This document shows, piece after piece, positions 9,639 through 19,149 of a stretch of 64,000 nt of DNA; positions within the stretch are counted from its first letter, which is position 1, and each line of letters starts with the position of its first letter. A program made the position numbers and the translations under genes. The stretch lies in the NCBI GenBank assembly GCA_003279445.1, contig QCHT01000003.1, positions 1 through 64,000 of the forward strand. Direction: 5' to 3'. The notes below the pieces were generated by a model. The model saw only the letters and a program-made list of their open reading frames with translations. It made no database searches and was not told the DNA's origin. The stretch comes from Prochlorococcus sp. AG-402-G10 (GTDB taxonomy: Bacteria; Cyanobacteriota; Cyanobacteriia; PCC-6307; Cyanobiaceae).

Positions 9639-9878
9639 TCATCTATCTCCTTGGCCATACATGCGCAGATTGAGGAAAGGAGCGAACAAGAGCATCCCAG
9701 GGAAGAAAAGGAAAACTAGACCGTAAATAAATAACCTCTCATATTTACCCATGAAATTCCACCTCGCATTCATCCAAAAGTAAAGGAAAAGTGGAATAAT
9801 CACCAAATAAAGCCCCCCAAGGAATAAATACGTTCCTATTACAAAGAAAGAATTATTAATCACTTCGTTAGGTATCAA
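9639..9878 (-). CDS. ndhL: NAD(P)H-quinone oxidoreductase subunit L
   Basis: NdhL is a 79-residue small membrane subunit of cyanobacterial NDH-1, which drives cyclic electron flow, respiration and CO2 uptake in thylakoids. Two transmembrane segments (about 12-33 and 47-67) flank the conserved [19 protein letters not shown]. The [16 protein letters not shown] ending is typical. It is the first gene of the ndhL-DUF3007-trpA cluster. A 16-bp palindrome lies about 40 nt upstream of the start. Confidence 0.92.
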   Translation of the reverse strand: MIPNEVINNSFFVIGTYLFLGGLYLVIIPLFLYFWMNARWNFMGKYERLFIYGLVFLFFPGMLLFAPFLNLRMYGQGDR

Positions 9879-10256
9879 AAGGATGGCTCCTTAATCCGTC
9901 ATTTCTCTCATTGTAATATCAGATTAATCTGATTGGCTAAAGATTTTAAAGTAAAGATTTTTCTTAAACTAAGCACTCTTATTTCAGAATCCTACCAATG
10001 AAAATAATTAAAGGCATGAGCCTTTGAAATGAAAGATTTTCATTATGATTTCTAATTCCTTAATATGAGAAAGCCTCACAGAAGAATTAATCTAAATTCA
10101 AAGGTTCTATTAATTTGAGCTCGCATTTGTTTCAATATTGTGTTTCTATGACAAGAACAAAAAGACTATCTATCAATTCCTTTGGTTGTCCAGAGAGAGT
10201 CCATCCAACATGAAACAAAAAACAATTTCCTTTCGAAGCTTAATTTAAATGACTTA
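9879..10256. other. Intergenic region between ndhL and tRNA-Leu
   Basis: No convincing gene is seen in these 378 bases. They contain a perfect 16-bp palindrome at 9918-9933 (half-site ATCAGATT) upstream of ndhL. A small stem-loop with a 6-bp stem and 4-nt loop lies at 10010-10025 (AAAGGC/GCCTTT). On the minus strand it is followed by an AT-rich stretch and could weakly end transcription coming from the tRNA. Confidence 0.5.
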
Positions 10257-10342
10257 TGCGAGTGGAGGGACTTGAACCCTCACGACCATTGCTGGTCTCA
10301 GGATTTTAAGTCCTGTGTGTCTACCAATTCCACCACACTCGC
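10257..10342 (-). tRNA. trnL: tRNA-Leu (anticodon UAA)
   Basis: An 86-nt cloverleaf on the minus strand. The 7-bp acceptor stem GCGAGTG/CACTCGC ends in discriminator A. It has a D arm, the anticodon stem CAGGA/TCCTG with loop CTTAAAA (anticodon UAA at 10306-10308), a long class II variable arm, and a T arm with GGTTCAAGTCC. CCA is not encoded. The group I intron found in the anticodon loop of this tRNA in many cyanobacteria and chloroplasts is absent. Confidence 0.97.
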
Positions 10343-10539
10343 ACCTACTGACCCTAGCCATCCTAGGTATCTACAACTATCATAGATCCCCTCAAAACAA
10401 AATTCTGCGAATTAACAACTTTTTCTAACACGTTTTGCTTACGTTGATAAATTTTGAAGAAAGTCTGTAAGAGACCTGTCAAAGATTCTCCCTTCAATTA
10501 GAAAAAGCTTTGCTCCCTTTCATTTTTTAAAATCTTACC

Positions 10540-11610
10540 CTAAATAAAATTAGGATCAAAAGACCAATTCAAAGTTTCTCCTGCGTGAAAAGGAACTATA
10601 TATTCAAAGGGATTATCGGATTTTACCAGTTCAAATCGTGAGGAAATAATATGAGGATTTTTAACCAAAGAAATTCTTTTTTCATTAATCGGCAATCCAT
10701 AGAAATTAGGTCCAAAAACACTTGAGAAGGCTTCTAGCTGATCTAAAGCCCCTTCCTCTTCAAAAACTTGTGCATAACTTTCAATAGCATTTGGTGCATT
10801 GAATATGCCAGCGCAGCCACATGAACTTTCCTTAAATTCACGAAGATGAGGCGCCGAATCAGTGCCTAGAAAGAAACAAGGTTCCCCACTGGTAGCAGCC
10901 TGCCTAAGAGCAATTCGATGACGCTCTCTTTTTGCAACAGGGAGGCAAAAGAAATCACTCCTTAAGCCACCGTTAAAAAGAGCATTTCTATTTATATGCA
11001 AATGATGAGGAGTTATTGTTGCCGCCAATGATGCTGAACTGTTCTGAACATATTCAACAGCCTCCTCAGTTGTGATGTGTTCTAAAACCACTCTGAGAGC
11101 AGGAAATCTCTTTAGTAAAGGCTGAAGATGAGATTCAAGAAAGACGGCTTCTCTATCAAAAATATCAATAGAATGGTCTGCCACTTCTCCATGAATTAAC
11201 AATGGCATTCCAACCTCTTCCATTGTCTCAACAACAGAGTAAATATTTTCAATAGTGGTAACGCCTGCCTCTGAATTAGTAGTTGAATTTGCAGGATATA
11301 GTTTTGCTGCAAAGAAAATGCCTCTTTGAAAGCCCTCTCTTAAAACTTCTACAGAAAGGTCATCTGTAAGATAGACAGTCATGAGAGGAGTGAACAAATC
11401 CCCTTCAGGAACAGCGTCCAAGATCCTTTCTCGGTAATCAATAGCAGATTGAATACTGGTAATTGGCGGCTGTAGATTGGGCATTACTATCGCACGTCGA
11501 AACACTCGCGAAGTAGGTGCAACAAAAGTTTTCAGGGCATCTCCGTCTCTGAGATGGAGATGCCAATCATCAGGTTGACGTATTATTATTCGCTCTTGGG
11601 TCAAATGCAA
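10540..11610 (-). CDS. pyrC: Dihydroorotase PyrC
   Basis: An amidohydrolase of 356 residues, the length of type II (E. coli-like) dihydroorotases. It interconverts carbamoyl aspartate and dihydroorotate in pyrimidine synthesis. The zinc motif is HLH in PDDWHLHLRDG. AAKLYPAN carries the lysine that becomes the carboxylated bridge. LEHITT and TPHHLHINRN supply further histidines, and FLGTDSAPH the catalytic Asp. It is isolated; pyrH lies far away at 56 kb. Confidence 0.95.
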   Translation of the reverse strand: MHLTQERIIIRQPDDWHLHLRDGDALKTFVAPTSRVFRRAIVMPNLQPPITSIQSAIDYRERILDAVPEGDLFTPLMTVYLTDDLSVEVLREGFQRGIFFAAKLYPANSTTNSEAGVTTIENIYSVVETMEEVGMPLLIHGEVADHSIDIFDREAVFLESHLQPLLKRFPALRVVLEHITTEEAVEYVQNSSASLAATITPHHLHINRNALFNGGLRSDFFCLPVAKRERHRIALRQAATSGEPCFFLGTDSAPHLREFKESSCGCAGIFNAPNAIESYAQVFEEEGALDQLEAFSSVFGPNFYGLPINEKRISLVKNPHIISSRFELVKSDNPFEYIVPFHAGETLNWSFDPNFI

Positions 11611-11750
11611 AGCAATCAGACGTAAATTAAGCTATGGACTAAATACCATTACCTTTAAAATACACTGAATTACTATGTAAGAGAACACTCAATCAAATTG
11701 GATTAAATATCTAGTCAAACTAAAGCAATTTTTTTCTAGTCTCTCTACAA

Positions 11751-12836
11751 ATGTCAACACTGCTAATACAATCTTTACTAGAAATCATTATCGGAATCTT
11801 TACCCTTTTCGCAGGAGGTGAATTCTTTGTTCAAGGAGCCGCATCACTATCTCTTATTTTAGGAATACCACAACTTGTAATTGGCCTAACTGTTGTATCA
11901 CTTGGTACTAGTGCGCCAGAACTATTTGTCAGTATAGGCTCTTTTCTTCGAGGGTCAGATGCACTTGCTGTTGGGAATATAGTTGGGAGCAATATCTTCA
12001 ACGTCTTGGTTGTTTTAGGAAGCAGTGCTCTTGTTATGCCTTTGAGAGTAGAAAGTCGTCTAGTAAAAAGAGATGTCCCTTTATTACTAGCTGTTTCTGC
12101 AGCAGTCTGGGGGATGGCATCTTCAGGAAGCTTTAGCTGGCAATCAGGCTTTGCACTATTAATTGCTCTTGGAATTAATACAATCTGGGAGATTCGAACT
12201 GCAAGAGAAGAACCGCAAGGACTTCAAGATGCTGAGCCTGAAGTAAAGTTCAATTCATATTCTAAACAATGGATAAGAGCTTTCGGAAAAATCATCGCTG
12301 GGATATTGATCCTAGGATTTGGCTCTAATCTATTAATTAGTGGTGCTAAATCTTTAGCCAGTGCATACGGCTGGAGCGAAACTGTGATCGGACTCACAAT
12401 TGTATCAGCAGGAACCTCAATGCCTGAATTGATCACTTCCTTAGTGGCATCTCTACGTGGAAAGACTGACTTAGCAATTGGCAATGTAATTGGGAGCAGT
12501 CTGCTTAACCAACTATTAGTACTTGGAAGCTGCGCTTTCTTTTCAGGAAACAAAGGACTTGCAGTTGAGGATATATTAATTCAAAGAGACATCCCAATTA
12601 TGATTCTTTCAGTTTTAGCTTGCATGCCAATCTTCTGGACAAAAGGAATAATCAGTCGCATAGAAGGGGCAATCCTTTTACTTCTATATTTATTGTATTT
12701 AACTGATCAAATTATTCCATATACCATACCAACATTTCAAGATGAATTGCATATAATAGCTATATTTTTAATTTTACCAGTTGTACTACTATTCTTTTCT
12801 TTTAAGGCATTTCGTTACTGGCACAAATTAACTTAG
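11751..12836 (+). CDS. CaCA-family calcium/sodium:proton antiporter
   Basis: An inner-membrane exchanger of 361 residues with about ten transmembrane helices in two inverted halves. Each half carries an alpha repeat: GLTVVSLGTSAPELFVS with GNIVGSNIFN in the first and GLTIVSAGTSMPELITS with GNVIGSSLLN in the second. These contain the acidic ion-binding Glu residues. The YrbG/NCX-like layout suggests export of Ca2+ (or Na+) driven by ion gradients. The exact ions cannot be read from sequence. Confidence 0.9.
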   Translation: MSTLLIQSLLEIIIGIFTLFAGGEFFVQGAASLSLILGIPQLVIGLTVVSLGTSAPELFVSIGSFLRGSDALAVGNIVGSNIFNVLVVLGSSALVMPLRVESRLVKRDVPLLLAVSAAVWGMASSGSFSWQSGFALLIALGINTIWEIRTAREEPQGLQDAEPEVKFNSYSKQWIRAFGKIIAGILILGFGSNLLISGAKSLASAYGWSETVIGLTIVSAGTSMPELITSLVASLRGKTDLAIGNVIGSSLLNQLLVLGSCAFFSGNKGLAVEDILIQRDIPIMILSVLACMPIFWTKGIISRIEGAILLLLYLLYLTDQIIPYTIPTFQDELHIIAIFLILPVVLLFFSFKAFRYWHKLT

Positions 12837-12883
12837 CTAGCAATTAATTAACATGTTAATTTATTTTAAACCTTTGTTAATCA

Positions 12884-14245
12884 TCACTTCATAGTAACAA
12901 ATTCTTCTGCAATTGTTGGGTGTAAGGCCATTGTCTTATCAAAATCTGATTTCTTTGCACCCATTTGAATAGCAATAGATGCCATCTGAATAATCTCAGC
13001 AGAATCATCTCCTAGCATGTGGCAGCCAAGAACTAATCCTGATTTACTTTGAACAACTAATTTCAATAGACATTTTTCTTCTGAACTAGTCAGCATTTTC
13101 GACATAGGTCTAAATCTTGCTTTAGAGATAGAAATATTGCCCTCACCATACTTATCTAAAGCTTCTTCTTCTGAAAGCCCAACGCAAGCAATCTCTGGTT
13201 GAGAGAACACTGCTTTAGGGATAAATTCATAATCAACAGATCTATTCTTCTGATTAAAAAGATTATCAGCAAAAACTCTACCTTCTTCGATGGCTACAGG
13301 TGTCAGGTTCACCCTGTCAGTAACATCACCGACTGCAAAAATATGAGGAATATTTGTCTGATTTCTTGTATCTACTACGATCTTATTCTGAATAGTTTTC
13401 AGGCCAATTGATTCAAGATTGAGTCCCTGAAGGAATGGCTCTCTTCCAGTCGCAAAAACAACGGCTCCGCAATTATAGTGACAGCTATGGTTGTCAGTCA
13501 AAATCAGATCTCCAATTTGACCTTCTACAGAAACGATTTGTTTAGAAAATTGAATATCTATTCCCCTGGAAATCATAGATTCTTGTAATTCCGAGGAAAG
13601 CTCTTTATCAAACCCCTTTAATAATCTGCTACCTCTAACCAGTTGTGTTACAGCAATCCCTAAGCCATTCAATATACATGAAAATTCACAAGCAATAAAT
13701 CCTGCCCCAATCACTACAACCTTTTCAGGAAAACTTTTTTGCAAAAAGACATCATCACTTACCCAACCTAAAGAAGCTCCTGGAATATTGGGTCTAAGAG
13801 GGCGCCCTCCAACAGCAATCAAAATATTTCTAGCCTCAAGCTTGATGGGTGAACTTAAGTCAGAAGTTTTAACTCCTACTGAATTTAAATCAGCAACGTA
13901 TCCCCAACCTCTTATAAGTTCGACATTCGCTTTCTCAAGTAAGTCCATATGTAATTTATTTAATCGATCAACTTCCTTTCGAACATTCTCAAATAAAGTC
14001 CCTGGATTTATGCTTATCACATTTAGATCTATTCCAAACCTTGAAGCATTTCTAACATTTTCTACATGCTTAGATCCATACACCAACAATTTTTTAGGAA
14101 CACAACCCCTAATAACACATGTACCTCCTACACGATCACCTTCTATAATGGCGACTCTAGCTCCATAGCTTGCGGCTCTTTTAGCTGCAGCAAGCCCCCC
14201 GGAGCCAGCACCTAATACAATCAAATCAAAAGAATGGTTCTTCAA
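12884..14245 (-). CDS. gor: Glutathione-disulfide reductase
   Basis: A flavoprotein of about 453 residues that reduces glutathione disulfide with NADPH. FAD motif GAGSGGLAAAKRAASYG, redox disulfide GGTCVIRGCVPKKLL, second nucleotide site VVIGAGFIACEFSCIL, and the dimer-interface catalytic His in LHPTIAEE. The TTG at 14245 is chosen as start because AGGAG lies 7 nt upstream and the FAD motif then begins near residue 10; a longer frame would add a non-family basic leader. It is divergent from the GST gene, with only 44 nt between the starts, so they share a control region. Confidence 0.92.
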   Translation of the reverse strand: MKNHSFDLIVLGAGSGGLAAAKRAASYGARVAIIEGDRVGGTCVIRGCVPKKLLVYGSKHVENVRNASRFGIDLNVISINPGTLFENVRKEVDRLNKLHMDLLEKANVELIRGWGYVADLNSVGVKTSDLSSPIKLEARNILIAVGGRPLRPNIPGASLGWVSDDVFLQKSFPEKVVVIGAGFIACEFSCILNGLGIAVTQLVRGSRLLKGFDKELSSELQESMISRGIDIQFSKQIVSVEGQIGDLILTDNHSCHYNCGAVVFATGREPFLQGLNLESIGLKTIQNKIVVDTRNQTNIPHIFAVGDVTDRVNLTPVAIEEGRVFADNLFNQKNRSVDYEFIPKAVFSQPEIACVGLSEEEALDKYGEGNISISKARFRPMSKMLTSSEEKCLLKLVVQSKSGLVLGCHMLGDDSAEIIQMASIAIQMGAKKSDFDKTMALHPTIAEEFVTMK

Positions 14246-14289
14246 AATAAAACTCCTACTAAGCCTTTTAATTATTCTCCTACTAATCC

Positions 14290-15537
14290 ATGAAAGAAGC
14301 CACAGAAGCACTGAGCTGGGAAGAGCTTGAAAGTCTTACAGACAAAGATACAGACTTAATTAATGGTCCGAACAACTCATATTCACTATTAAGACTATTT
14401 GGTCAAGACAACTCTTCGACAAGGGTAACCTTTTATAGAGATAAACATGCTTGGTGTCCGTACTGTCAAAAGGTCTGGTTATGGCTTGAATGGAAGAGAA
14501 TCCCTTATGAAGTAAAAAAAGTAACGATGAGATGCTATGGAAAAAAAGAACCTTGGTACTTACAAAAAGTGCCTTCTGGTATTTTTCCTGCAATAGAGCT
14601 AGACAACAAACTTATAACGGAGAGTGATCGAATTCTTTTAAACCTTGAAAAAGTTTTCGGGACCTTAGGAATGCCACTTGAAAAGCCAGAGATTCTTGAC
14701 TTGCGTAATCTAGAGAGAAAGTTATTTAGAGCTTGGTGCATCTGGTTATGCAATCCATCTTTCAGTAAAGGACAGGCCGTAAGAAAAAAAGAACAATTCA
14801 AATTAATAGCACAAGATTTAGATGACCGGCTATCAAAAACAACTTGCCAATGGCTAGATCCTTCCATTGAAAATTCACCGAAATCATTTCCAGGTAGTGT
14901 CGATGTCGTTTTTATCCCATATTTAGAAAGGATGAATGCTTCTTTGTCATATTACAAAGGTTTTGAGTTAAGAAAAGAATTCTCAAATATTGACAACTGG
15001 TTTAAAGCACTTGAACTACTAGATGAATATAGAGGTACACAAGGAGATTTTCATACTCATGCTCATGACTTACCTCCTCAGATGGGAGGGTGCTGGTCAG
15101 ATAATAATAAACATCAAAAATTACTATCGCATCAAATTGACATCGGGTATGGGCTCGGTGAAAAAGAAACAACCTATCAATCAAGCAAAGCTGATCGCCC
15201 CTGCAGAATTGCATTAAAGAGGGTTTTGAAACATCGTGATCAAATTAAAAAGGTTAACCCTTTAGATGATGAATTATTTGATCAACCCTTAAGAGCAGCT
15301 CTTAGCAAAATGATTTATAAGCAAGATTTTATTCCAATCAAAGGAAGTGCACTGGGGCTAAGATATCTGAGAGATAGAGTCTCAGTACCCAGAGACATGC
15401 CTCTACTTGCTGCAAGAGAATTGAGGAAAGCATTGGAAGAGACTGCACAAATTGATGGGCCTATTCAGGGACCAGCAATTCCCATTAAAAACCGTTTTGA
15501 TCAAAACCCTCTAAATTTTTCAAGGCAAAGTCAATAA
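14290..15537 (+). CDS. Glutathione S-transferase-like protein with extended C-terminus
   Basis: A 415-residue protein. A thioredoxin-fold GST N-domain (about 45-125) carries CPYC in HAWCPYCQKVW and the ESD motif in LITESDRILL that binds the glutathione gamma-glutamyl group. A helical GST C-domain follows to about residue 250. The last 160 residues (LPPQMGGCW onward) form a further region that I do not recognise and that is far beyond the usual GST length of about 210. The back-to-back position with gor supports a glutathione role. The substrate is unknown. Confidence 0.82.
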   Translation: MKEATEALSWEELESLTDKDTDLINGPNNSYSLLRLFGQDNSSTRVTFYRDKHAWCPYCQKVWLWLEWKRIPYEVKKVTMRCYGKKEPWYLQKVPSGIFPAIELDNKLITESDRILLNLEKVFGTLGMPLEKPEILDLRNLERKLFRAWCIWLCNPSFSKGQAVRKKEQFKLIAQDLDDRLSKTTCQWLDPSIENSPKSFPGSVDVVFIPYLERMNASLSYYKGFELRKEFSNIDNWFKALELLDEYRGTQGDFHTHAHDLPPQMGGCWSDNNKHQKLLSHQIDIGYGLGEKETTYQSSKADRPCRIALKRVLKHRDQIKKVNPLDDELFDQPLRAALSKMIYKQDFIPIKGSALGLRYLRDRVSVPRDMPLLAARELRKALEETAQIDGPIQGPAIPIKNRFDQNPLNFSRQSQ

Positions 15538-15552
15538 GGATGTCCAACTTAA

Positions 15553-16932
15553 TCAAAGCTTGCTTCGGGAATCTATTTGCAATAAATCTCTAATTTTCTG
15601 AACCTGACTAGCCATCTGAGGATCACTCGACAACTTCTTCTCAACCTGCTCAATAGCATACATCACCGTCGTATGATCTTTTCCCCCAAAAGCATCGCCT
15701 ATTCGAGGCAAGCTAAGATTAGTCCCTTGACGCATTAGATACATGCCTACCTGCCTTGCCTGGCTAACAGGCCTACGTCTACTTGCACTCTTCATCTCAT
15801 CTGAAGTCACCTGAAAAACCTCTGAAACCTTCTCCAGTACTTGCCTGGGGGTAACCTCAACCCCTTGACCGTTCGGGTCTAACATTGGAGCTATGGACTC
15901 AACTGTCATAGGAAGCCCGGTAATAGAAGCAAAAGCTATAGCTCTAGTCAAGGCTCCTTCCAACTCACGAATATTCGAAGTGAATCGTCCTGCAATGAAA
16001 TGTATTAGGTCTCGGGGTAGCCCCACTCGTTCTTGCTCAGCCTTCTTCTGTAAAATAGCCATTCTTGTTTCCAAATCAGGAGCTTGGATATCCGCAATCA
16101 ATCCCATTGAAAATCTAGACATCAAACGTTCCTGAAGACGAGGTATTTGACTAGGCGGACGATCACTAGCAAGAACAATTTGACTCCCTGCATCATGCAA
16201 AGCATTAAAAGTATGAAAGAATTCTTCCTGGGTATACTCCTTACCTTCAAGGAACTGAATATCATCTACAAGTATTAAATCTGCAGCTCTGTATTTATCT
16301 CGAAAAGATTGCATGCGGTCTTGCCTAATAGCAAGAATCAAATCATTCGTAAAAGTTTCGGTTGATACATAAGAAACTTTCGCAGCAGGGTCAATCTCCA
16401 TTCGGTAATGGCCTACTGCCTGCATTAAATGGGTTTTACCAAGCCCTACTCCGCCACATATAAACAAAGGATTAAATTCACGCCCTGGAGCTTCTGCCAC
16501 AGCCATTGCAGCAGCATGGGCCATACGACTATTAGGACCAACAACAAATCTATTGAAAACATACCTCAGGTTCAGCAATGGGCTTGATTTCTTAGAAAGA
16601 TTCGAAGATTCATCAGATGATCTCTTTACAGGAGAAGCTGAGGAACTTTTCGAACTAGAAGAAGTAAAAGAAGCATCAGAAGTCTCTGATGCTTCTTTTA
16701 CTTTTACATTTACCGTTACAGGCTCTCCAAAAATCTCTTCAGCTGTTTCTTGAATTGTTTGTGAGTAATTATTTCTCAACCAAGCACTGGAAAAACTATT
16801 GGGGGCAATTAAAGTGAGCTCACCATTTTCGAAGCTACTGAATTGAGTGGGGCGTATCCATGTTTCATATGAAGGCTTGCTTAAATTCTTCTTTAACGAA
16901 CTCTGAACTTTTCCCCAAGACTCTTCACGCAT
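15553..16932 (-). CDS. dnaA: Chromosomal replication initiator DnaA
   Basis: A 459-residue protein in four domains. Domain I (about 1-85) is followed by a Ser/Lys-rich linker. The AAA+ domain has Walker [13 protein letters not shown], Walker [11 protein letters not shown] and sensor residues. Domain IV has the DNA-binding signature [15 protein letters not shown]. DnaA opens the origin. I see no cluster of DnaA boxes next to the gene and no dnaN, in line with cyanobacteria where dnaA is often away from oriC. Confidence 0.97.
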   Translation of the reverse strand: MREESWGKVQSSLKKNLSKPSYETWIRPTQFSSFENGELTLIAPNSFSSAWLRNNYSQTIQETAEEIFGEPVTVNVKVKEASETSDASFTSSSSKSSSASPVKRSSDESSNLSKKSSPLLNLRYVFNRFVVGPNSRMAHAAAMAVAEAPGREFNPLFICGGVGLGKTHLMQAVGHYRMEIDPAAKVSYVSTETFTNDLILAIRQDRMQSFRDKYRAADLILVDDIQFLEGKEYTQEEFFHTFNALHDAGSQIVLASDRPPSQIPRLQERLMSRFSMGLIADIQAPDLETRMAILQKKAEQERVGLPRDLIHFIAGRFTSNIRELEGALTRAIAFASITGLPMTVESIAPMLDPNGQGVEVTPRQVLEKVSEVFQVTSDEMKSASRRRPVSQARQVGMYLMRQGTNLSLPRIGDAFGGKDHTTVMYAIEQVEKKLSSDPQMASQVQKIRDLLQIDSRSKL

Positions 16933-17225
16933 TAGTCCAGATTCTTCTGATTAGAGGCTGAATCTAAACGTGGTTATCAAATTAGGCATTCAAAAATCTG
17001 AAAACCAGGTTTTTCTTGACACAAAGAATGTCCTTAAGACTCGCTCTAACAAAGGGATGAGGCCAACCGAGCCAAAAAACCTATTTAAAAAGCTTATTAA
17101 AGCGATACAGGATGCAACCAAAAAACACTCAAAGTATCTAAATAATCACAAAACCAATCACAGTTTTTGCGACAGGTCCACTTCCAAAAAGCCAATCTCT
17201 AAACAAGATCAAGTAAAACTATTAC
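16933..17225. other. Divergent intergenic region upstream of dnaA
   Basis: About 290 bases between the dnaA start (minus strand) and the next plus-strand gene. I see no DnaA boxes, strong palindrome or RNA gene. A Lys-rich reading frame crosses it but overlaps the following gene and looks like chance. Confidence 0.4.
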
Positions 17226-17867
17226 ATGAGCAAGCCTCTTCTAATCCTAATGACTCGTTGGCCAGCACCAACTAGATGCAAGAAACGACTTTCTCAAGAC
17301 ATAGGTGCGTCTAGGGCTGCTGCAATACAAAGAAAGTTAATTTTGCACACAATAACTGTAGCGAAAAGTCTTCAGGAGAAGGGCTACCTTGAAATTCGAC
17401 TGGCTGTAGAAGGGATTGGGAGTAAAAAAATCTCACGGTGGGCAAGCTCTCATGGAATAACCCAAGCCGAATATCAAGGCAAAGGAAGTCTTGGATTAAA
17501 AATGAAACGACAGCTCGTTTTAGCTCAACGAAAAAGAAACTTAAACTCGAAAAATCATAGGGAAATTATTTTTATAGGGACAGATGTTCCAGACCTATGC
17601 AAAAACGACATTATCTCTGCCATAAGTTATTTAACTAGAAACGAAATAGTCATTGGTCCTGCAATAGATGGTGGATACTGGCTAATAGGCTTTTCAAAAA
17701 ATATTCTCTGCCCAGTTATTTCTTGGCCTTTTTCAGGCATAAGATGGGGGTCAAGCTCGGTCTTAAAAGAGACTCTTAGAAAGGCTAAAATAGAAGGAGT
17801 TAAATATAAATTAATAGGCAAGAAATCTGATATTGATAAGTTATCAGATTTAGGATTCTGGTGCTAA
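17226..17867 (+). CDS. DUF2064/TIGR04282-type glycosyltransferase-like protein
   Basis: A 213-residue protein of the DUF2064 family (GT-A fold). LILMTRWPAPTRCKKRLS forms the nucleotide-sugar-binding start, IFIGTDVPDL the metal-binding region, and GPAIDGGYWLIGF the conserved core. The family is annotated as arsenosugar biosynthesis-associated (TIGR04282) because of its genomic links in some bacteria. That role is not proven here, since no arsenic methyltransferase or radical SAM partner is in the window. It lies 15 nt upstream of the TIGR04283-like gene. Confidence 0.82.
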   Translation: MSKPLLILMTRWPAPTRCKKRLSQDIGASRAAAIQRKLILHTITVAKSLQEKGYLEIRLAVEGIGSKKISRWASSHGITQAEYQGKGSLGLKMKRQLVLAQRKRNLNSKNHREIIFIGTDVPDLCKNDIISAISYLTRNEIVIGPAIDGGYWLIGFSKNILCPVISWPFSGIRWGSSSVLKETLRKAKIEGVKYKLIGKKSDIDKLSDLGFWC

Positions 17868-17882
17868 TAAAGCTAAATAAAA

Positions 17883-18575
17883 ATGCTTAGTATTATTATA
17901 CCTACAATAAACGAAGCGGAAAGGCTTCCTCTTCTATTAGCAGATATTAATTCCTACCCCCATCAACTCGAGTTAATAATTAGTGATTTCCACAGCTCAG
18001 ACCTAACTGAATTAATTGCAAAAATAGGAGGTGCAAAAGTAATTCATAACGAGACAAAGGGTAGGGGGAATCAATTGCACAACGGGGCCACGAAGGCATT
18101 AGGGGAATGGCTCCTATTTTTACATGCAGACTCCAGGCTAGATGCAGATTGGGCTTGGAAGGTAGATCAAATAATCAAAGAGGATTGCAACAAATCATAT
18201 GCATGGTTCTTTGATTTTAAAATTGACAAAAAAGGTGTCAGCTGGTTTTTACTTGAATTAGCTGTATTTATTAGAAGCTATATTTTTCAAAGACCTTATG
18301 GAGATCAGGGTCTCTTAATCAGTAAAAGTCTATATTTCAAAATAGGAGGCTATAAAAAAATTCCTATTATGGAAGACATTGATATAAGCATTCGCCTGAG
18401 TCAAAAAACAAAAATGAATAGAATAGGGTCAAACATGAAAACAAGTGGTCGAAGATATTCAAGAATCAATATAATTAAAAATGCCATCAAGAATAGCAAT
18501 TTAATAACCAGCTGGAAGCAAGGGGAGAATCCAACTGCATTATTAGAAAGATATTATTCAGATCAAGAAAATTAG
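17883..18575 (+). CDS. Family 2 glycosyltransferase (TIGR04283-like)
   Basis: A 230-residue GT2 enzyme with the N-terminal SIIIPTINEAERLPLLL, the acceptor-region KGRGNQLHNGA, and the metal motif HADSRL (DxD-like). The later GDQGLLISKSLYFKIGGYK and MEDIDISIRL are the usual catalytic-loop features. It pairs with the upstream DUF2064 gene as in the TIGR04282/TIGR04283 two-gene arrangement. The sugar donor and acceptor are unknown; the arsenosugar label is family convention only. Confidence 0.85.
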   Translation: MLSIIIPTINEAERLPLLLADINSYPHQLELIISDFHSSDLTELIAKIGGAKVIHNETKGRGNQLHNGATKALGEWLLFLHADSRLDADWAWKVDQIIKEDCNKSYAWFFDFKIDKKGVSWFLLELAVFIRSYIFQRPYGDQGLLISKSLYFKIGGYKKIPIMEDIDISIRLSQKTKMNRIGSNMKTSGRRYSRINIIKNAIKNSNLITSWKQGENPTALLERYYSDQEN

Positions 18576-18587
18576 AACTAACTAAAA

Positions 18588-19130
18588 CTAATTGGCATAC
18601 CAAAATGCACACCTATAACCCTTCGGTTCAAGAACCCATCCCTGACTCTTATAAAAACTTACAACTCCTGGATCAGCAAAAAGAACTACTCTTTGAATAT
18701 TCATTTCTTTAAGACTTTGAAGGACATAGGCCATCAATTCTTTACCTAAACCAAAACCTTGATAAACTGGATGAATAGCAACATCCCAGACTGTTGCATG
18801 AAGAACACCATCGCCTGTACATCTAGCAAAGCCTACTAAACGAGGAAATCTTGAATCATGTTGCCATAAACCAACTTTAAGCAAGCTATTATCCAAGGCT
18901 TTTTGCACTCTCTTCATTGGTCTTCTACTCCAACCCACAGATTGCAGCAATTGTTCAAGTTCAATCAAATCAAGAGGTTTAGACTGACTAAAGACAAACT
19001 TAAATTTGTCCGACTTAGAAAGACATTCACGGGCTTCTACTCCATAGATCTCTTTAAAATCATTAGAAGGTTGGCGCTGATTCGTCCAACCCATGAGGTT
19101 TATTTTCCCTTGCACTACTTTTCTAATCAT
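18588..19130 (-). CDS. GNAT-family N-acetyltransferase
   Basis: A 180-residue GCN5-related acetyltransferase. The acetyl-CoA pyrophosphate-binding loop is VYQGFGLGKELM, preceded by the ATVWDVAIHP strand and followed by FADPGVVSFYKSQGW. The N-terminal 45 residues lie outside the domain. Similar proteins occur across cyanobacteria and chloroplasts; the target (protein or small molecule) is unknown. It ends just past the convergent glycosyltransferase and lies 19 nt downstream of the ABC transporter on the same strand. Confidence 0.85.
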   Translation of the reverse strand: MIRKVVQGKINLMGWTNQRQPSNDFKEIYGVEARECLSKSDKFKFVFSQSKPLDLIELEQLLQSVGWSRRPMKRVQKALDNSLLKVGLWQHDSRFPRLVGFARCTGDGVLHATVWDVAIHPVYQGFGLGKELMAYVLQSLKEMNIQRVVLFADPGVVSFYKSQGWVLEPKGYRCAFWYAN

Positions 19131-19149
19131 TGATTAGTAGCCTCTCCAA

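Noticed and set aside
10182-10385. Reading frame across the tRNA-Leu gene
   Set aside because: It lies on the opposite strand over a clear tRNA and is a shadow.
16933-17225. Possible replication origin next to dnaA
   Set aside because: I could find no cluster of DnaA boxes, and dnaN is not nearby. Cyanobacterial dnaA is often far from the origin.
16970-17275. A Lys-rich 101-codon frame between dnaA and the DUF2064 gene
   Set aside because: It overlaps the well-supported next gene, shows no family pattern and looks like chance in AT-rich intergenic DNA.
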